A stretch of DNA of 64,000 bases from Syntrophaceae bacterium (lineage in GTDB: Bacteria; Desulfobacterota; Syntrophia; Syntrophales; PHBD01), in the NCBI GenBank assembly GCA_013177825.1, contig JABLXX010000004.1:165990-229989 (forward strand), read 5' to 3'. The notes beneath the pieces are model-generated. The model searched no databases, was not told the DNA's origin, and worked only from the letters and a program-made list of their open reading frames with translations. The translations under genes and the position numbers were made by a program. Below are positions 1-10,314 of this stretch, one piece after another. Numbering within the stretch: the stretch's first letter is position 1; each line of letters starts with the position of its first letter.

Positions 1-1091
1 AGGCAAACCGAGAAGGCCGAGGCGAAGATGATCAGAATGGTCTTGGTCAGGATATCCGCCGGCATGGTTCGATTGTATATGTTGACCGCGTCAAGGCCTT
101 TCATCCGGTTCCAGATCATCAGCATCAGCAGGGCGAAGCTGGTTGTCTTGATCCCGCCGCCGGTCGACCCCGGGGAGGCGCCGATGAACATCAGGAGCAT
201 CACGACGAGAATCGTTCCGTTTGTCAGCTGTCCGATGTCCACCGTGTTGAATCCCGCCGTCCGGGGAGTGACGGACTGGAAGAGGGTGACCAGAAATTGC
301 ATGCCCGCGGGCATGTCCTTCAGGATGTGGTTGAATTCGAACAGATAGAAAAACGCAGCCCCGGCGACGATCAGGGTGGAGGTTGTCAGGAGAACGATCC
401 GGGTGTGCACGGACAGGCGTGGCTGCCGCCCGCGGAATTTCGAGAAGATCTCGTACTGGACGATGAATCCGATTCCGCCCAGGATGACGAGCGCCATGAC
501 GGTCATATTCACCAGCCAGTCTCCCTGGTAGCGGACCAGGCTGTCCGCGAACAGGGTATAGCCGCAGTTGTTGAAGGCCGAGACGGCGTGATACAGGGCC
601 GAGTAAAAGGCCTGCCCGGTGGGCTGTTCCTGGACAAACCGCAGGAACAGCAATGCCGTTCCCGCACTTTCGATCACGAACGTGTACAGAAGAACCCACT
701 TCACAATCGTCAGGAAGTCACGGCGGGGGGTATGAAGAAAGGTGGATTGGATGATTTCCCGTCCCTTGAAAGGAACTCCCAGTCCCGCAATCCCGAGGAG
801 AACCGTTGAGAAGGTGATGATGCCCAGCCCGCCGAGCTGAAACAGGATCAGGGTTACGATCTGTCCCGTGAAGGAGAGATCCCGGCCGATGTCGATGGTG
901 GCAAGCCCCGTCACGCAGACCGCGGAGGCCGACATGAACAGGGCGTCCAGGAAGGAGAGCGGACCTTTTGCGGCGGAAACGGGGTGCCACAGAAGAAGGG
1001 CTCCCGCCAGGATCAGGAGCGCGAAGCTCAGGATGAACAGCCTTGCGGATGACAGGAGCCTGGAGAGAAACAGGGCCGGTTTGAAGGACAT
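1..1091 (-). CDS. TrkH/KtrB-family potassium uptake protein, C-terminus cut by window edge
   Basis: Inner-membrane K+ translocating subunit of a Trk/Ktr system, which normally works with a cytosolic TrkA/KtrA nucleotide-binding partner (none in the window). About 363 residues are visible and the frame runs off the left edge. The protein is strongly hydrophobic and carries the family's repeated pore loops with the selectivity glycines: AVCVTGLAT near residues 57-65, SAFNNCGYT near 171-179 and TPRTAGFNT near 275-283. SPGSTGGGIKT follows near 306-316, where the fourth repeat begins. The ATG at 1091 is preceded by AAGGGA at good spacing. It lies 21 bases downstream of lspA and is probably cotranscribed with ileS-lspA. 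The short N-terminus before the first pore loop looks more KtrB-like than E. coli TrkH-like, but subfamily is not certain. Confidence 0.9.
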   Translation of the reverse strand, partial: MSFKPALFLSRLLSSARLFILSFALLILAGALLLWHPVSAAKGPLSFLDALFMSASAVCVTGLATIDIGRDLSFTGQIVTLILFQLGGLGIITFSTVLLGIAGLGVPFKGREIIQSTFLHTPRRDFLTIVKWVLLYTFVIESAGTALLFLRFVQEQPTGQAFYSALYHAVSAFNNCGYTLFADSLVRYQGDWLVNMTVMALVILGGIGFIVQYEIFSKFRGRQPRLSVHTRIVLLTTSTLIVAGAAFFYLFEFNHILKDMPAGMQFLVTLFQSVTPRTAGFNTVDIGQLTNGTILVVMLLMFIGASPGSTGGGIKTTSFALLMLMIWNRMKGLDAVNIYNRTMPADILTKTILIIFASAFSVC

Positions 1092-1112
1092 GGAATGCAT
1101 TCCCTTCAGGAA

Positions 1113-1616
1113 TCAGGAACCCGTCTCGAGTGCGTCCTTTTCACCCCGAAAGGCCAGGATGGTCAGCAGGACGGCTCCCACCGTAATGGCGGAATCGGCC
1201 ACATTGAAGGCAGGCCAGTGCACCGACCCTACGTAAAGATCCAGAAAGTCGATGACTTCCCCAAAGCGAATCCGGTCTGCCAGGTTCCCCAGCGCGCCGG
1301 AAAGGATCAGGACCAGCGGCGTTCTCCAGGAGGCCTGGATAAACCGCTCCCTGACCAGGGAATAGAGGATCAGGCCGATCGCGAGGAGGGTCACGGCAAC
1401 GAAGAATACCAGACGGATATGCGGCGATGCGCCGGCCAGGAATCCGAAGGCCGCCCCGGGGTTACGAACATAGGTGATGCTGAACAGACCGGGAATGACC
1501 GGGATGGATTCGTAGAGATTCATCGTGGCGGTCACCCACGCCTTGGTGACCTGATCGGCCAGAACCACCAGTATGACGATCGCCAGAAATGGCGCCTGTT
1601 TCCTGAGTGTTCCCAT
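1113..1616 (-). CDS. lspA: Lipoprotein signal peptidase (signal peptidase II)
   Basis: Membrane aspartyl protease that removes the signal peptide of diacylglyceryl-modified prolipoproteins. The two catalytic aspartates sit in the family motifs GNLADR and FNVAD. An N-terminal membrane helix ending in LADQVTK and the VRNPGAAFG box are also typical. I chose the ATG at 1616 (167 residues) because it has AAGG eight bases upstream and gives a usual N-terminus. An in-frame ATG at 1649 would add 11 residues and cannot be excluded. It lies 51 bases after ileS on the same strand, the common ileS-lspA pairing. At least two lipoproteins in this window (36044-36742 and 58023-58994) would be its substrates. 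Confidence 0.93.
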   Translation of the reverse strand: MGTLRKQAPFLAIVILVVLADQVTKAWVTATMNLYESIPVIPGLFSITYVRNPGAAFGFLAGASPHIRLVFFVAVTLLAIGLILYSLVRERFIQASWRTPLVLILSGALGNLADRIRFGEVIDFLDLYVGSVHWPAFNVADSAITVGAVLLTILAFRGEKDALETGS

Positions 1617-1667
1617 ATCCGGTGCCTTCGGCCTGCTTGAGGGAGGCATTTCCGATTCCCGGAGCCT

Positions 1668-4463
1668 CTACGGCAGGTTCCGCTGGCAGCGTTCGCACAG
1701 ATCGGGATGCGAGGTGTCCATTCCCACCGTGTCGCTGTAATTCCAGCAACGTTGGCATTTGGCTCCCGTCGCTCGGACGACGCCGACTGCCAGCCCATCG
1801 ATTTCCTGGCTTTCATAGGGATTCACCAGGGTCGTACGTTCCGTCACGTCGATCTGGGACACGATCAGAAGCGCCCGCAGGTCCTCCAGGTGTGACGCCA
1901 GGAGGGACTGGAGGGATGCCGGCGGAGCGATCCGGACCCGCGCATCGAGAGAGTGGCCGATCGTCTTGTCTTTTCTTGCAAGCTCCAGAGCCTTGGCGAT
2001 TTCCCCCTTGACGGCGATCATGGATTTCCACTGCTCGCTGAGTTGAGGATTCAGCAGGGCCGGATCTGCCTTCGGGAACTCCGTCAGGTGAACGCTGGCG
2101 GCCTTTCCGTCCCAGGCCGGCAGAGCGGACCAGATCTCTTCCGCAGTAAAGGTCATGATGGGGGCCAGCAGGCGGGCCATGGCGTCGAGAATGATCGTAA
2201 CGGTCGTCTGGGCGGAGCGACGCTCCCGGGATGCCGGTTTGGATGTGTAAAGACGGTCCTTCAGCACGTCCAGGTACAGGGCGCTCAGGTCCACCGTGCA
2301 GAAATTGTGCAGGGTGTAGAAAGCGACGTGAAACTGGAAGTTTTCGTAGGCATCCACGACCCGCTGCGCGACCTCTTGCAGGCGGTGCAGGGCCCAGCGG
2401 TCCAATTCCTCCATGTTTTCAAGGGAGATCGCGTCTTTCCTGCGGTCGAAATCGTAGAGGTTGCCCAGGATGAACCGGCTCGTATTGCGGATCCTCCGGT
2501 AGGCCTCGACGAGACGCTTCAGAATTTCCTCCGAAATCCGGATGTCCACGGTGTAGTCCTCAGCGGCCACCCACAGGCGCAGGATCTCCGCGCCGTATTT
2601 ATCGATGATGTCCTGTGGATCGACGACGTTGCCGACGGATTTGGACATTTTCTTGCCCTCTCCGTCCACGACGAATCCATGAGTCAGGACGTTTCGGTAG
2701 GGGGCCCGGTTCCTGCTTCCCACGGACTCCAGCAGGGAGGAATGGAACCAGCCCCGGTGCTGGTCGCTTCCTTCCAGGTACATGTCCGCGGGGGATCGAT
2801 AGCCCGGCCAGGTCTCCAGAACGGCGGCATGGCTGACTCCGGAGTCGAACCAGACATCCAGGATGTTGGTTTCCTTTCGGAACTCGGTTCCCCGGCAATG
2901 GGGGCAGACGGTCCCGGACGGTATCAGGTCCTTGGCCTCCCGTTCATACCAGACATCGGCCCCGTATTGTTTGACGAGGGATACGATGTAGTCCAGCATT
3001 TCCTGTGTCAGGAACTCGTTCTGGCAGGCCGTACAGTAGAAAATCGTGATGGGCACGCCCCAGAGCCGCTGGCGGGAGATGCACCAATCCGGACGGTTTT
3101 CGACCATGCCGTAGATCCGGTCCCGTCCCCAGGAGGGAATCCATCGTACCGTATCGATGGCCTCCAAAGCCTTCTTTCGCAGGTCGTTGCGCTCCATGGA
3201 AATGAACCATTGTTCGGTGGAGCGGAAAATGATGGGCTGCTTGCATCGCCAGCAATGCGGGTAGGAATGCTCGATGTCGACGAGGCCGAGGAGGGCTCCC
3301 TTTTCTTTGAGTTTTTCATTGACGGCGTCGTTGGCATCGAAGACGAACTGACCGGCGAAATCCTCCACGTCGGGCGTGAACTTTCCATCCTCGTCCACCG
3401 GGGCATAATTCTCCAGACCGTATTCCATCCCAATTTCGTAGTCTTCCTGGCCGTGTCCCGGGGCGATGTGGACGCATCCGGTTCCCGCTTCCAAGGTGAC
3501 GAAGGGCGCGAGGATGAGAAGGCTCTCGCGGTCGATGAGGGGGTGGCGGCACTTGAGCCCTTCCATCACACGACCGGGAAACTCGTCCAGAATCTCGTAG
3601 GGCTTCCCCTGCCAGCCGAAGGCGTCAAGGCAGTAATCCAGGAGATCTTTGGCCAGGATCAGGACTTCTCCCTCCACCCTGACGGCGATATAGATGAATT
3701 CTTCGTGAAAGGCGATGGCCAGGTTGGCGGGAATCGTCCAGGGCGTGGTCGTCCAGATGACGACGCTGACCTTTTCACCCTTCAGGGCGGGTCGAACCGC
3801 ACCGATATCGGAAATCATCGGGAACTTTACATAGATGGAAGGTGTCGTATGGTCGCCGTATTCCACTTCCGCCTCGGCAAGCGCCGTTTTGCAGGAGGCG
3901 CACCAATAGACGGGCTTTTTCCCCTTGTAGACGCTTCCTCCAAGCCAGAGTTTCCCGAACTCGGCGACGGTTACGGCCTCGTAGTCGTAGGTCATGGTAA
4001 GGTAGGGCTTCGGCCAGTCACCGAAAACTCCCAGCCGTTTGAACTGCTGCCGCTGCAGATCCACGAATTTCTCCGCGTAAGCTCGGCAGAATCTCCGCTT
4101 GTCCGCCTGGGACATGTCGTAGCGCTTTTCGCCGAGCTCCTTGTCGACCTGATGTTCGATGGGGAGGCCGTGGCAGTCCCAGCCGGGCAGGTAGATGCTG
4201 TCGAATCCGGACATGTTCTTGGACTTGATAACCATGTCCTTGATGATCTTGTTGAGAGCGGTGCCGAGATGGATGTTCCCGTTTGCATACGGAGGGCCGT
4301 CATGCAGAATGTATACTGGCCGCCCCTTGGAGACGTCGCGGATCCTGCTGTAGATATCAGCGTCATCCCAGGTGCGAAGCATTTCAGGCTCCCGCTGAGC
4401 CAGGTTGGCTTTCATCGGGAAATCCGTTTTCGGTAGGTTCAGGCTGCCCTTGTAGTCCATCAT
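1668..4463 (-). CDS. ileS: Isoleucine--tRNA ligase
   Basis: Class Ia aminoacyl-tRNA synthetase charging tRNA-Ile, 931 residues, the usual length. The ATP-binding HIGH box appears as HLGT at residues 65-68 within DGPPYANGNIHLGT, and KMSKS is at about 605-609. The editing (CP1) domain lies between them. The C-terminus carries a zinc-type pair of cysteine knuckles, CQRCWNY near 904 and CERCQRN near 924, as in bacterial IleRS of the E. coli type. The start is an ATG-ATG pair at 4463; either could initiate. It heads an ileS-lspA-trkH run and is separated from groEL upstream by a terminator. No T-box-like leader is apparent in the short upstream gap. Confidence 0.97.
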   Translation of the reverse strand: MMDYKGSLNLPKTDFPMKANLAQREPEMLRTWDDADIYSRIRDVSKGRPVYILHDGPPYANGNIHLGTALNKIIKDMVIKSKNMSGFDSIYLPGWDCHGLPIEHQVDKELGEKRYDMSQADKRRFCRAYAEKFVDLQRQQFKRLGVFGDWPKPYLTMTYDYEAVTVAEFGKLWLGGSVYKGKKPVYWCASCKTALAEAEVEYGDHTTPSIYVKFPMISDIGAVRPALKGEKVSVVIWTTTPWTIPANLAIAFHEEFIYIAVRVEGEVLILAKDLLDYCLDAFGWQGKPYEILDEFPGRVMEGLKCRHPLIDRESLLILAPFVTLEAGTGCVHIAPGHGQEDYEIGMEYGLENYAPVDEDGKFTPDVEDFAGQFVFDANDAVNEKLKEKGALLGLVDIEHSYPHCWRCKQPIIFRSTEQWFISMERNDLRKKALEAIDTVRWIPSWGRDRIYGMVENRPDWCISRQRLWGVPITIFYCTACQNEFLTQEMLDYIVSLVKQYGADVWYEREAKDLIPSGTVCPHCRGTEFRKETNILDVWFDSGVSHAAVLETWPGYRSPADMYLEGSDQHRGWFHSSLLESVGSRNRAPYRNVLTHGFVVDGEGKKMSKSVGNVVDPQDIIDKYGAEILRLWVAAEDYTVDIRISEEILKRLVEAYRRIRNTSRFILGNLYDFDRRKDAISLENMEELDRWALHRLQEVAQRVVDAYENFQFHVAFYTLHNFCTVDLSALYLDVLKDRLYTSKPASRERRSAQTTVTIILDAMARLLAPIMTFTAEEIWSALPAWDGKAASVHLTEFPKADPALLNPQLSEQWKSMIAVKGEIAKALELARKDKTIGHSLDARVRIAPPASLQSLLASHLEDLRALLIVSQIDVTERTTLVNPYESQEIDGLAVGVVRATGAKCQRCWNYSDTVGMDTSHPDLCERCQRNLP

Positions 4464-4534
4464 CCGCTCCTGTTTCAGGAATTTTATGTCCGATGAGGCC
4501 TACCATAGAAAGGAATGTATTATCAAGAATAAGA

Positions 4535-4566
4535 AAAAGCCCCCGGCGGTCGGCCGGGGGCTTTTG
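4535..4566 (-). terminator. Rho-independent terminator after groEL
   Basis: A perfect GC-rich hairpin (AAGCCCCCGGC arm, four-base loop, complementary arm). Read on the minus strand it is followed by TTTTTCTT. It lies 32 bases past the groEL stop and just upstream of ileS, so it should separate the groESL transcript from ileS-lspA-trkH. Confidence 0.88.
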
Positions 4567-4597
4567 TCATAGATGTGAATTTTCGTTGCGGGCTTTT

Positions 4598-6552
<1,955 letters not shown>

Positions 6553-6627
6553 TCTGCAACCTCTCCTTTCTTTGGTTAATCTCTTATTTTTACAAGAATT
6601 TCAGATAGGATATAGCAATTCGCGGAT

Positions 6628-6655
6628 ATATTAAACATCAATTTCCCCCTGTCAA
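6628..6655 (-). promoter_or_regulatory. Sigma-70-type promoter of groES-groEL
   Basis: On the minus strand TTGACA (6655-6650) is followed after 16 bases by TAATAT (6633-6628), near-consensus for both boxes. It lies about 75 bases upstream of the groES start. No inverted GAGTGCTAA-type CIRCE repeat overlaps it. The assignment rests on sequence resemblance only. Confidence 0.7.
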
Positions 6656-6698
6656 GTCGAGGCGGCAAGTTTTTCCTCCATCGGCCGGGAAATAGGAC

Positions 6699-6727
6699 TT
6701 GACATTTTTGTCAACGGAGGCTAGGAA
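6699..6727 (+). promoter_or_regulatory. Probable promoter of atpE, with a 6-bp dyad on the -35 box
   Basis: TTGACA (6699-6704) is followed after 17 bases by TAGGAA (6722-6727), a weaker -10 box. The -35 hexamer is the left arm of a perfect dyad, TTGACA-TTTT-TGTCAA (6699-6714). An operator or a fortuitous hairpin are both possible. It reads toward atpE and away from groES. Confidence 0.5.
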
Positions 6728-6809
6728 TGTGGCACTCGGCCGCGAAGCACCGCTGTACAAGGGCTGGCGGCGCATCGGCAGGTCGGGAAAAACGAAAAGG
6801 AGGTAAACG

Positions 6810-7178
6810 ATGAGGAGAAAAAGAATGATGTATGCGGCTGTTGGTTTGTTGGTCGTGTTGCTGTGGGCTCCATTGGCCATGGCGGCGGAAGCTGCGGCTC
6901 CCGGAGCGGCGGTGAATTACACGAAGGCCATTATCATCGGTTGCAGCGTGTTGGCGGCCGGCCTTGGTGTTGGAATCGCGGCGAACGGAACCGGTACCGG
7001 TATGGGACATGGTCTTGGCGGAGCCACGAGCGCCGTTGGTCGTAACCCCGAAGCCCAGGGCAAGATCCTTCTCACCATGATGGTGGGTCTGGCGATGATC
7101 GAATCGCTGGCGATTTACGCCTTGGTTATCGCGCTGATTCTGCTTTATGCGAATCCGCTGCTGAAGCTCATTGCATAA
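6810..7178 (+). CDS. atpE: ATP synthase F0 subunit c, with cleavable-looking N-terminus
   Basis: Rotor-ring proteolipid of the F1F0 ATP synthase, 122 residues, longer than the usual 70-90 because of an N-terminal hydrophobic signal-like segment ending [10 protein letters not shown] near residue 30. Two membrane hairpin helices follow, joined by the polar loop GRNPEAQG. The ion-binding carboxylate lies in helix two within [17 protein letters not shown]. The E-S...Y arrangement resembles sodium-binding rings, but alignment by hand with the Ilyobacter c-subunit puts Met where the Na+-liganding Gln is, so ion specificity is open. The gene stands alone with its own promoter and terminator. No atpB or other F0/F1 genes are in the window. 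Confidence 0.92.
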   Translation: MRRKRMMYAAVGLLVVLLWAPLAMAAEAAAPGAAVNYTKAIIIGCSVLAAGLGVGIAANGTGTGMGHGLGGATSAVGRNPEAQGKILLTMMVGLAMIESLAIYALVIALILLYANPLLKLIA

Positions 7179-7203
7179 GGCAAGAGCGATCCTGTTATCA
7201 TAG

Positions 7204-7257
7204 AAAAAACGGGAGAAGGAGCGCCGCAAATAATGCTCCTTGCTCCCGTTTTTTTTA
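7204..7257. terminator. Bidirectional terminator between atpE and the release-factor homologue
   Basis: A long inverted repeat (AAAACGGGAG/AAGGAGC arms and their complements around a 12-base loop) is flanked by an A run on the left and eight Ts on the right. It lies between convergent genes, so it can serve atpE on the plus strand and the release-factor-like gene on the minus strand. Confidence 0.88.
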
Positions 7258-7260
7258 CTC

Positions 7261-7674
7261 TTATGCATCGTCGGTGTCCGGAGCGGCCGTGCGGAGTCGC
7301 TTTTTCTCAGACTGGCGGTGCTTGTCCTGAAGCATCCTCTCTTTGGCACGCTGGGAACGGCGCCGTTTCTGCCGACGGATTCTTTCCCGCTTCTGCCTCT
7401 CTTCCGTGAGGAATCCCTTCTGCTGCCTCTCGATCCGATCCAGAAGAATCCGTCGGGCGAGATAGCGATTCAAGGTTTGGGACCGTTCTTCCTGGCATTT
7501 CACCGACAAACCCGTGGGAATGTGGACCAGATGCACGCAGGTTGATGTTTTGTTGACCTTCTGGCCTCCCGGACCGGAAGAACGGGTGAAATGCTCCTGA
7601 AGGTCGCTTTCGGAAACACCGAGTCTGGCCATCCGTTCGGCCAGTTCCTGAAATTTTTCGCGCCGGACCGTCAT
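7261..7674 (-). CDS. Release-factor-like ribosome-rescue peptidyl-tRNA hydrolase (ArfB/C12orf65 type)
   Basis: 137 residues. It carries the class I release factor catalytic motif GPGGQKVNKTST at about residues 34-45, whose GGQ drives peptidyl-tRNA hydrolysis. It lacks the codon-recognition domains of RF1 and RF2. The C-terminal half is a long basic helix rich in Arg and Lys (about residues 80-130), as in proteins that insert a tail into the mRNA channel of stalled ribosomes. By family knowledge this suggests non-stop or stalled-ribosome rescue; the exact class (ArfB, mtRF-R-like) is not certain. The start ATG at 7674 is the only reasonable one. It converges on atpE. Confidence 0.8.
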   Translation of the reverse strand: MTVRREKFQELAERMARLGVSESDLQEHFTRSSGPGGQKVNKTSTCVHLVHIPTGLSVKCQEERSQTLNRYLARRILLDRIERQQKGFLTEERQKRERIRRQKRRRSQRAKERMLQDKHRQSEKKRLRTAAPDTDDA

Positions 7675-7948
7675 GCTTCATTTCCTTTGCCGCCTGCGGC
7701 AAGAACTTTTCTGATGAGGGTGCTTACAGCAACACGTTGCCTTCCGTTCATCCACCGGGGAGGAAACCCGGCATCCGGTGCCCTCCCATACTTCCGGAAC
7801 GTGCAGAGGCCCTGAATTCCTGCAGCATTTTCGGTTGAATTTTTGGAGTCCCCCCTGTAGTATGCCGACACTGGCGGAGTTCGCCATCCGTCGGGAACAG
7901 CGGATGGGCCGGCTGGTCCGTCAGGACCGGATCACTCTGGATACCGCC

Positions 7949-10291
7949 ATGGGAAAACCCGACAACCGGATGCTTCAGCGACCCAATATCAAATTTCCCG
8001 TCTGGCTGACGACCTTTTTTCTTCTGCTCTTTCTGGTCCTCATGGCATTGACGGTGAATCATGCCCTTCGCAAAGGGGTGGCGGAGCCGTTCAGCCGTCA
8101 GGAGCTGACCTTCGCCCTGGGTGCCGCAGGGCTGATCCTGATTCTGTTCGCGGGCGGTATCGTTCTGGCCTACGTGAGCAGGCGCCGGAGATTTGTCCGC
8201 GAGGAACTGGAACGGCTGAAGGAAGTGGAGGCCTGGGAGGAGCGCCTCCTCCGTGAAAAGAAGACCGTCGAGGGAATCATCGAGGGTTCCCCCATCCCCA
8301 CCTTTGTAATCGACCGCGACCACAGGATCATTCTCTGGAACAAGGCCTGCGCCGACCTGACCGGCCTCGATCAGGCCGACATGATCGGCACGGACCGGCA
8401 GTATATCCCTTTTTATGGCCCGGGCCAGAAGCGGCCGGTCATTGCTGACCTGATCGTGGATCAGGATATGGCGGGGCTGGAGCAGTTTTACGGCACGAAG
8501 AAAGTTCAACCCTCGAAACAGGTGGAAGGGGCTTACGAGGCCAGGGACTACTATGAAAACCTGGGAGGAAAGCCCCGGCACCTCTATTTTCTCGCCGCAC
8601 CGATCTTTGACGAGAAAGGACAGATCATCGCCGCCATCGAGACCCTCCAGGACGTATCCCAGGAAGTCGAGATGGCGCTGCACCTCAAGGATTCGCAGGA
8701 ACAGCTGGCCAGGGAAAAAAGAACCGTCGAGGGAGTGATCGAGGGCTCCCCCATCCCGATGTTCGTAATCGACCGTTCCCACCGAATCATCTTCTGGAAC
8801 CGGGCCCTGACGGAGATGAGCGGTTACGGAAGCAACGAGATGACCGGAACGGACAGGCAATACCTTCCGTTCTACAAAGAGAAGCGACCGCTCATTGCGG
8901 ACCTGATCGTGGATAACAACATCGAGGAACTGGATCGATATTACGCGAAAAAAATGGTCCGGCCCTCTGCAGTTGTGCAGGGCGCCTATGAGGCCAGGGA
9001 CTATTACGAAGATCTCGGAGGCAAGCCTCGCCACCTTTATTTTCTCGCGGCACCTATTTTCGATGAAAAAGGGGAGATCATCGCAGCCATCGAAACGCTC
9101 CAGGATGTGACCAGGGAAGCGGAGATGGCCATGAACATGAGGGAATATGCCGAGACTCTGGAAAACGAAGTTACGGAGAACGTCAACCTCCGACAACAGA
9201 TCGAGGCCGTTCATAATTACCTTCGGTCCATTGTCGAGAGTTCACCGGACAATCTCTTTGATCTCGGTCCCGACGGGACGGTGAACTTCATCAGCCGCGT
9301 TCCGAAATTCATGAACGGGCTGACAGCTGAAGAGATGCGGGGCCGGCACTTCACAGAGTTTATGGGATCGGAGCATCGAACCGCTCTCCTGACCCGGTTC
9401 GAGGATGCGAAAAAGGGGATCTTCACCCCATTTGAAATGGAGGTTACCCTCGGCGACGGGACCAAGCGAAACCTCCTCCTGACGGCCCGGCCGCTCCGCG
9501 GTACGGACCGGCTCGTGGTCGTCGAACGGGATATCACCGAATTCAAGGAACTGGAGGAAAAGTTCTACGAAAGCCAGAAGCTGGCAGCGGTCGGCCAGCT
9601 TTCCGCAGGCATTGCCCATGAAGTCCGGAACCCTCTTTCGTCCATCAAGATGAGCCTGCAGATCCTGGAGAAACGGCTGCAGCCCACAGGAAACGATCTC
9701 AAGCGCTTCAGGATCGCCCAGCGGGAGGTCGAGCACCTGGAGCACCTGGTGAACGACGTGCTCATTTTTGCGCGTCCGGAGGAACCGAGAAAGAGGATGA
9801 CCGACATCCGCCGAATCCTGGAGAACGCCATGGAAATGGTGGAAAAGTCCCTGGCGGACAAGACCATCCGCGTCGAGTATCGCTTCCCCGAAGCCCTTCC
9901 TGCCGTGGCGGTGGACGGAGCCATGCTGGAGCAGCTTTTCCTGAACCTGTACCGGAATGCCATCGACGCCATGGAGACGGGCGGTACGCTTGTGGTAGGC
10001 GCCGGGAATCTCCAGGAGAGCGGCAATTCCATGCTGGTCGTGGAAGTCGAGGACAACGGCTGCGGCATCGATGACGAGGAGATGCCGCATGTGTTCAACC
10101 CTTTTTTTACCCGCAAAAGCTACGGAACGGGGCTGGGGCTGACGCAGGTCAAGAAGATCGTGGATCTTCATCAGGGAAACATTGAGATCAGGAGCCGCAG
10201 AGGAGAGGGGACCCGGGTGATCGTGACGCTGCCGCTTGGTACGGGAAACGGCAAAGCACCCGTTACGGCCGTTGAGAGGAACGGAAATTGA
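7949..10291 (+). CDS. Membrane-bound PAS-PAS-PAS sensor histidine kinase
   Basis: About 780 residues from the ATG at 7949. Earlier in-frame ATGs at 7778 and 7862 would add an Arg-rich, non-typical leader. Two membrane helices (about residues 16-36 and 53-75) are followed by two almost identical PAS domains (each starting EGSPIP.FVIDR.HRII.WN) and a third, diverged PAS. A HisKA domain has phospho-acceptor His near 557 in AGIAHEVRNPLSS. The HATPase domain has an N box (NLYRNAIDAM), G1 (DNGCGI) and G2 (GTGLGL). It lacks a receiver domain. It lies immediately upstream of, and probably signals to, the sigma-54 response regulator. The ligand is unknown. Confidence 0.9.
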   Translation: MGKPDNRMLQRPNIKFPVWLTTFFLLLFLVLMALTVNHALRKGVAEPFSRQELTFALGAAGLILILFAGGIVLAYVSRRRRFVREELERLKEVEAWEERLLREKKTVEGIIEGSPIPTFVIDRDHRIILWNKACADLTGLDQADMIGTDRQYIPFYGPGQKRPVIADLIVDQDMAGLEQFYGTKKVQPSKQVEGAYEARDYYENLGGKPRHLYFLAAPIFDEKGQIIAAIETLQDVSQEVEMALHLKDSQEQLAREKRTVEGVIEGSPIPMFVIDRSHRIIFWNRALTEMSGYGSNEMTGTDRQYLPFYKEKRPLIADLIVDNNIEELDRYYAKKMVRPSAVVQGAYEARDYYEDLGGKPRHLYFLAAPIFDEKGEIIAAIETLQDVTREAEMAMNMREYAETLENEVTENVNLRQQIEAVHNYLRSIVESSPDNLFDLGPDGTVNFISRVPKFMNGLTAEEMRGRHFTEFMGSEHRTALLTRFEDAKKGIFTPFEMEVTLGDGTKRNLLLTARPLRGTDRLVVVERDITEFKELEEKFYESQKLAAVGQLSAGIAHEVRNPLSSIKMSLQILEKRLQPTGNDLKRFRIAQREVEHLEHLVNDVLIFARPEEPRKRMTDIRRILENAMEMVEKSLADKTIRVEYRFPEALPAVAVDGAMLEQLFLNLYRNAIDAMETGGTLVVGAGNLQESGNSMLVVEVEDNGCGIDDEEMPHVFNPFFTRKSYGTGLGLTQVKKIVDLHQGNIEIRSRRGEGTRVIVTLPLGTGNGKAPVTAVERNGN
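8258..9132 (+). repeat. Tandem in-frame duplication of the PAS module in the histidine kinase
   Basis: Two direct copies of a roughly 400-base PAS-coding segment, offset by 459 bases at their starts and 453 at their ends (a two-codon length difference in the middle). They share long identical protein runs such as GAYEARDYYE.LGGKPRHLY and AAPIFDEKG.IIAAIETLQDV. The high similarity points to a recent internal duplication. Confidence 0.8.
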
Positions 10292-10314
10292 GCCGGATCC
10301 AGAGGAGAGACGGA

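Noticed and set aside
1953-4436. 827-codon open frame on the plus strand across ileS
   Set aside because: It is antisense to a canonical ileS, has no family motif, and follows from GC-rich codon bias; long antisense frames are expected here.
6553-6700. CIRCE (HrcA) operator before groESL
   Set aside because: No TTAGCACTC/GAGTGCTAA inverted repeat is present; only a sigma-70-like promoter was seen.
7748-9214. Long minus-strand frame over the kinase PAS region
   Set aside because: Antisense shadow of the sensor kinase, with the same duplicated pattern reflected from the coding strand.
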